Of a DNA stretch of 23,192 nucleotides, positions 20,429 through 23,192 are shown piece after piece. Position 1 is the first letter of the stretch; the number at the start of each line of letters is the position of its first letter. Below the pieces are notes generated by a model. The model made no database searches. It was not told where the DNA came from and saw only the letters and a program-made list of their open reading frames with translations. Both the position numbers and the translations under genes were made by a program. Origin of the DNA: CADCTM01 sp049671305. GTDB taxonomy: Bacteria > Cyanobacteriota > Cyanobacteriia > Cyanobacteriales > Coleofasciculaceae. The stretch lies in assembly GCA_049671305.1 (NCBI GenBank), contig JBATUR010000086.1:1-23192 (forward strand). Direction: 5' to 3'.

Positions 20429-20961
20429 ATCTTCCCTCTAACGTAAAACATATTCTCAAAAGAATTTTCAGCAAGCCAACTCCTTAGACTCTGGTCAACC
20501 CGTTTATTCATTAGGCGGCGCATTAACACATTACGAAGGCGTGATGTGCTGAAGTGGTACCCTTTAGGGAAGACTCAAAGCTTGGCACGGCGTAAGTATT
20601 TACTACTAGTTGCTGAGAGTGAATTTTACCAAAATAAAATTGCCACTACAAGACTTAGTGTCAAGAGTATTGTCATCACTTAAATATTTATGCTACGGTA
20701 GCCGGTGCATTTTGTGTGAAGAAAAAGTGAAATTGACTCAATCTTTACAGCTTTTGAGTCGATGACAAGGATAACTTGGGTAAGGAAGTGTTCAAACAGG
20801 CTCTTCTTTAAATCAGGATCAAACAAGACTGGGCGTAGCTTGAAGATGTTACGCTAATAATGCTTTTTCGGCTTTATAGGGTCTTCCCTCCGGCATCTAT
20901 GTCGGGATGTAGGAACAGCACATTTTAGCAACATCTTAAAGTTTGTGGAGATATTCAAACC
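20429..20961. other. Long prk-petH divergent intergenic region
   Basis: 533 bp without a supported gene. It holds the control regions of prk and petH. I looked for an NtcA site (GTA-N8-TAC) by eye and found none convincing; GTAAGTATTTAC near 20591 is a palindrome with the wrong spacing. A small hairpin may form near 20881-20905. Confidence 0.5.
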
Positions 20962-22197
20962 ATGTACAGTCCCAGCGCGGCGGCTAATTCTGGTAATACG
21001 ACTGAATTTGGTAATCGTATGTTTGTTTACGAGGTGGTTGGTCTACGTCAGAACCAAGAAACTGACCAAGCAGACTACCAGATTCGCCAGAGTGGCAGTA
21101 TTTTTATCACAGTGCCCTACAGCCGCATGAATCAAGAAATGCAGCGTATCACCCGTATGGGTGGCAAAATTGTCAGCATTCAACCTCTAACGAGTGCAGA
21201 CAATGGCGCAAATGGCGGCACCGTGATAGCAGAAAAAGAAAAGTCAGCCCCGGCACCAGCACAGCCAACCCAGGCAGTAAAGCAAAATAAGCCTACTATG
21301 ACTCAAGCCAAATCGAAAACTGATATTCCCGTCAATATCTATCGTCCTAATGCACCTTTTGTCGGTCACTGTGTATCGAATGAAGAGTTAGTCAAAGAAG
21401 GTGGCATTGGCACTTGCCGTCACTTGACTTTTGACATCTCAGCCGGAGATTTGCGATACCTCGAAGGTCAAAGTATCGGCATTATTCCAGCAGGAACCGA
21501 TGACAAAGGTAAACCCCATAAGCTACGGCTTTACTCAATTGCCTCAACTCGTCACGGCGACCATCTGGATGATAAAACCGTGTCTTTGTGCGTTAGAAAG
21601 CTAGAGTACAAGCATCCTGAATCTGGCGAAACCATTTTTGGTGTTTGTTCTACCTACCTATCTAACCTCAAACCAGGTGATGAACTAAAAATCACGGGTC
21701 CTGTTGGTAAGGAAATGCTGCTTCCTGATGACCCAGAAGCTAATGTAATTATGATGGCGACGGGTACAGGAATTGCCCCATTCCGGGCTTTCTTGTGGCG
21801 AATGTTTAAGGAACAGCACGAAGATTACAAGTTCAAAGGTTTTGCTTGGCTAATCTTTGGTGTTGCTACAACTCCCAATGTTCTTTACCAAGAACAGCTT
21901 GAGGAATTGCAGAAAGAATTTCCTGACAACTTCCGTGTCACCTATGCCATTAGCCGCGAACAAAAAAATCCTGAAGGCGGCAGAATGTACATCCAGCACC
22001 GAGTTGCAGAACACGCTGAGGAATTGTGGAACCTGATTCAGAAGGATAATACCCACACTTACATCTGCGGTTTGAAGGGTATGGAAGGCGGCATTGATGA
22101 AGCTATCTCGGCAGTCTCATCAAAGCAAGATATCACTTGGTCTGAATATCAGCGGACGATCAAAAAAGCTGGTCGCTGGCACGTTGAAACCTACTAA
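20962..22197 (+). CDS. petH: Ferredoxin-NADP+ reductase with phycobilisome-linker domain
   Basis: Transfers electrons from ferredoxin to NADP+ at the thylakoid. Residues ~18-78 are a CpcD-like linker domain (MFVYEVVGLRQ…GSIFITVPYSRMNQEMQRITRMGGKIVSI) that docks the enzyme to phycobilisomes. A Pro/Ala/Lys-rich hinge (~79-120) follows, then the FAD-binding barrel (KLRLYSIAST, VCSTYLSNLKPGD) and the NADP domain (MMATGTGIAPFRAF, TYICGLKGMEGGIDEA), ending in the conserved WHVETY. Met113 (ATG at 21298) matches the internal start used for the short FNR isoform in Synechocystis, so two isoforms are possible. Confidence 0.96.
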   Translation: MYSPSAAANSGNTTEFGNRMFVYEVVGLRQNQETDQADYQIRQSGSIFITVPYSRMNQEMQRITRMGGKIVSIQPLTSADNGANGGTVIAEKEKSAPAPAQPTQAVKQNKPTMTQAKSKTDIPVNIYRPNAPFVGHCVSNEELVKEGGIGTCRHLTFDISAGDLRYLEGQSIGIIPAGTDDKGKPHKLRLYSIASTRHGDHLDDKTVSLCVRKLEYKHPESGETIFGVCSTYLSNLKPGDELKITGPVGKEMLLPDDPEANVIMMATGTGIAPFRAFLWRMFKEQHEDYKFKGFAWLIFGVATTPNVLYQEQLEELQKEFPDNFRVTYAISREQKNPEGGRMYIQHRVAEHAEELWNLIQKDNTHTYICGLKGMEGGIDEAISAVSSKQDITWSEYQRTIKKAGRWHVETY

Positions 22198-22432
22198 CCC
22201 CGGCGTCGGTCTGAACTGAAGCGATATCGCCATTATTTTTAACCAATGCGCCTGCTTCTAGCTTCTAGTTGGCAAGTGGGCGCAAATTTTTGCGTATTAT
22301 ATCTAAATGCGGCAACAGCAAAGATACACAATCGGTTTTATTCACTCTTGAGAGCAAGTCGGTTGCTTAGATCATGAGAATTAAGTTAAATTTAGTTAAG
22401 ATAACGTTACAACTGATTGTCTTCACCTTTAC

Positions 22433-22519
22433 ATGGCTCAAGATCCACTGGTTTTGACCAAAGGATGGATAGAGGGTATCGCTATTTATCAGTTCATTCA
22501 ATTTTTAAGCTGGGTTTAG
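22433..22519 (+). CDS. Doubtful 28-aa membrane-peptide ORF
   Basis: ATG at 22433 opens a 28-residue frame (MAQDPLVLTKGWIEGIAIYQ…, ending FIQFLSWV) with one hydrophobic segment, the size of small thylakoid subunits. It has no Shine-Dalgarno and I cannot match it to a known Pet, Psa or Psb peptide. The rest of the 22198-22588 gap shows nothing supportable. Confidence 0.25.
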   Translation: MAQDPLVLTKGWIEGIAIYQFIQFLSWV

Positions 22520-22588
22520 TTTTGCTCACAAGGCTTCCGCTAGTGCGGATTCCAGCAGATATGACCAGTATTTAGAGGCTATTAACAG

Positions 22589-23192
22589 ATGAAAATTTCT
22601 TGGCGAATAATATTACTTTGGACACTACCTGCCCTTGTAATCGGCTTTTTCTTATGGCAGGGAGCGTTTTCGACCGCTGCTGGAGATATGAGTCGAAATA
22701 CAGCTAGTACTCGCATGACATATGGTCGCTTTTTAGAGTATCTAGACGCTGGGAGAGTAACCAGTGTTGATCTCTATGATGCTGGTCGGACGGCAATTGT
22801 GGAAGCAACTGATCCGGAACTAGATGACCGGGTACAACGCCTGCGCGTCGATTTGCCTACTAGCGCCCCTGAACTTATTACTAGACTCAGAGAGTCTAAT
22901 ATCTCCTTAGATGCTCATCCTGCGCGGAATGATGGGGCAATTTGGGGACTATTGGGTAATTTGATTTTCCCGATTCTTTTGATTGGTGGGCTATTTTTCT
23001 TGTTCCGCCGCAGTAATAACATGGGTGGTGGTCCTGGTCAAGCAATGAACTTTGGTAAGTCCAAGGCACGTTTCCAAATGGAAGCCAAAACAGGCATCTT
23101 ATTTGACGACGTAGCAGGCATTGAAGAAGCCAAAGAAGAACTACAAGAAGTCGTAACTTTCCTCAAACAGCCAGAACGTTTTACCGCAGTTG
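22589..23192 (+). CDS. ftsH: FtsH membrane protease, N-terminal part (cut by window end)
   Basis: The frame opens at ATG 22589 and runs off the window (201 codons seen). First membrane helix at residues ~6-22 (RIILLWTLPALVIGFFLWQ region), lumenal/periplasmic domain ~23-126, second helix ~127-147 (LGNLIFPILLIGGLFFLF), then the linker NFGKSKARFQMEAKTGILFDDVAGIEEAKEEL, characteristic of FtsH just before the AAA+ Walker A. In cyanobacteria FtsH proteases degrade damaged photosystem II and other membrane proteins. Which of the several paralogues this is cannot be decided. Confidence 0.92.
   Translation, partial: MKISWRIILLWTLPALVIGFFLWQGAFSTAAGDMSRNTASTRMTYGRFLEYLDAGRVTSVDLYDAGRTAIVEATDPELDDRVQRLRVDLPTSAPELITRLRESNISLDAHPARNDGAIWGLLGNLIFPILLIGGLFFLFRRSNNMGGGPGQAMNFGKSKARFQMEAKTGILFDDVAGIEEAKEELQEVVTFLKQPERFTAV

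Noticed and set aside
20591..20605. NtcA-like site before petH
   Set aside because: The palindrome GTAAGTATTTAC has a 6-bp spacer rather than GTA-N8-TAC.

Overview
The window looks like chromosomal DNA of a filamentous, Nostocales-type cyanobacterium. The evidence is phosphoribulokinase (prk), ferredoxin-NADP reductase with an N-terminal phycobilisome-linker domain (petH), ycf34, an FtsH start, frequent GCGATCGC-type octamers, and dispersed palindromic repeats typical of these genomes. Ordinary housekeeping genes lie at both ends: pyrC and an AIM24 protein on the left; argG, dedA, ycf34, cca, prk, petH and ftsH on the right. Between about 2.4 and 14.3 kb sits an accessory island devoted to translation-related RNA.

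Left part of the island (2469-4634). A ribbon-helix-helix (RHH) regulator gene is followed by an HNH endonuclease behind a structured, attenuator-like leader, and by a conserved unknown protein. At 4365-4394 a TTGACA/TAGTAT promoter carrying TGTAGTAT repeats 11 bp apart starts the tRNA region.

Middle part (4857-7781). One strand carries 29 tRNA genes for 19 amino acids (no valine tRNA found). Several are odd: two leucine tRNAs lack the long variable arm, one tRNA is initiator-like, an alanine acceptor has a bulge, and an isoleucine tRNA has a non-canonical elbow. Between Arg(TCT) and Ala(TGC) there is a ~225-nt RNA closed by a long end stem. It contains copies of two parts of 23S rRNA: the sarcin-ricin loop and the L11/thiostrepton GTPase-associated centre, the latter with compensatory base changes.

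Right part (7792-14228). Two small genes, a DUF4238 protein and a methyltransferase-HIT fusion are followed by a second operon whose promoter has the same 11-bp-spaced repeats. That operon holds a 66-aa protein, four structured RNAs in tandem, a 152-aa protein, a fifth RNA, and a Ro60/Rsr protein (TROVE-like helical region plus vWA domain with a complete MIDAS). The five RNAs and the one in the tRNA array share one architecture: a GC-rich end stem, an internal loop (5' CCUNAC, 3' AACUU), a second stem ending in AAGC, then a UUACAUAC-like motif. This is the layout of Y RNAs, the partners of Ro60. Their inserts differ: a 23S helix 69 copy, a permuted T-arm/acceptor minihelix, a complete tRNA circularly permuted at position 26/27, a linear tRNA-Leu(UAA)-like domain, and a minimal hairpin.

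Main proposal (inference): the island is a stress-inducible translation backup or quality-control system. A spare tRNA set and Y RNAs that mimic tRNA and the factor-binding and decoding parts of 23S rRNA would be co-regulated through the shared operator, with the local RHH protein (whose own promoter has the same spaced repeat) as the likely regulator.
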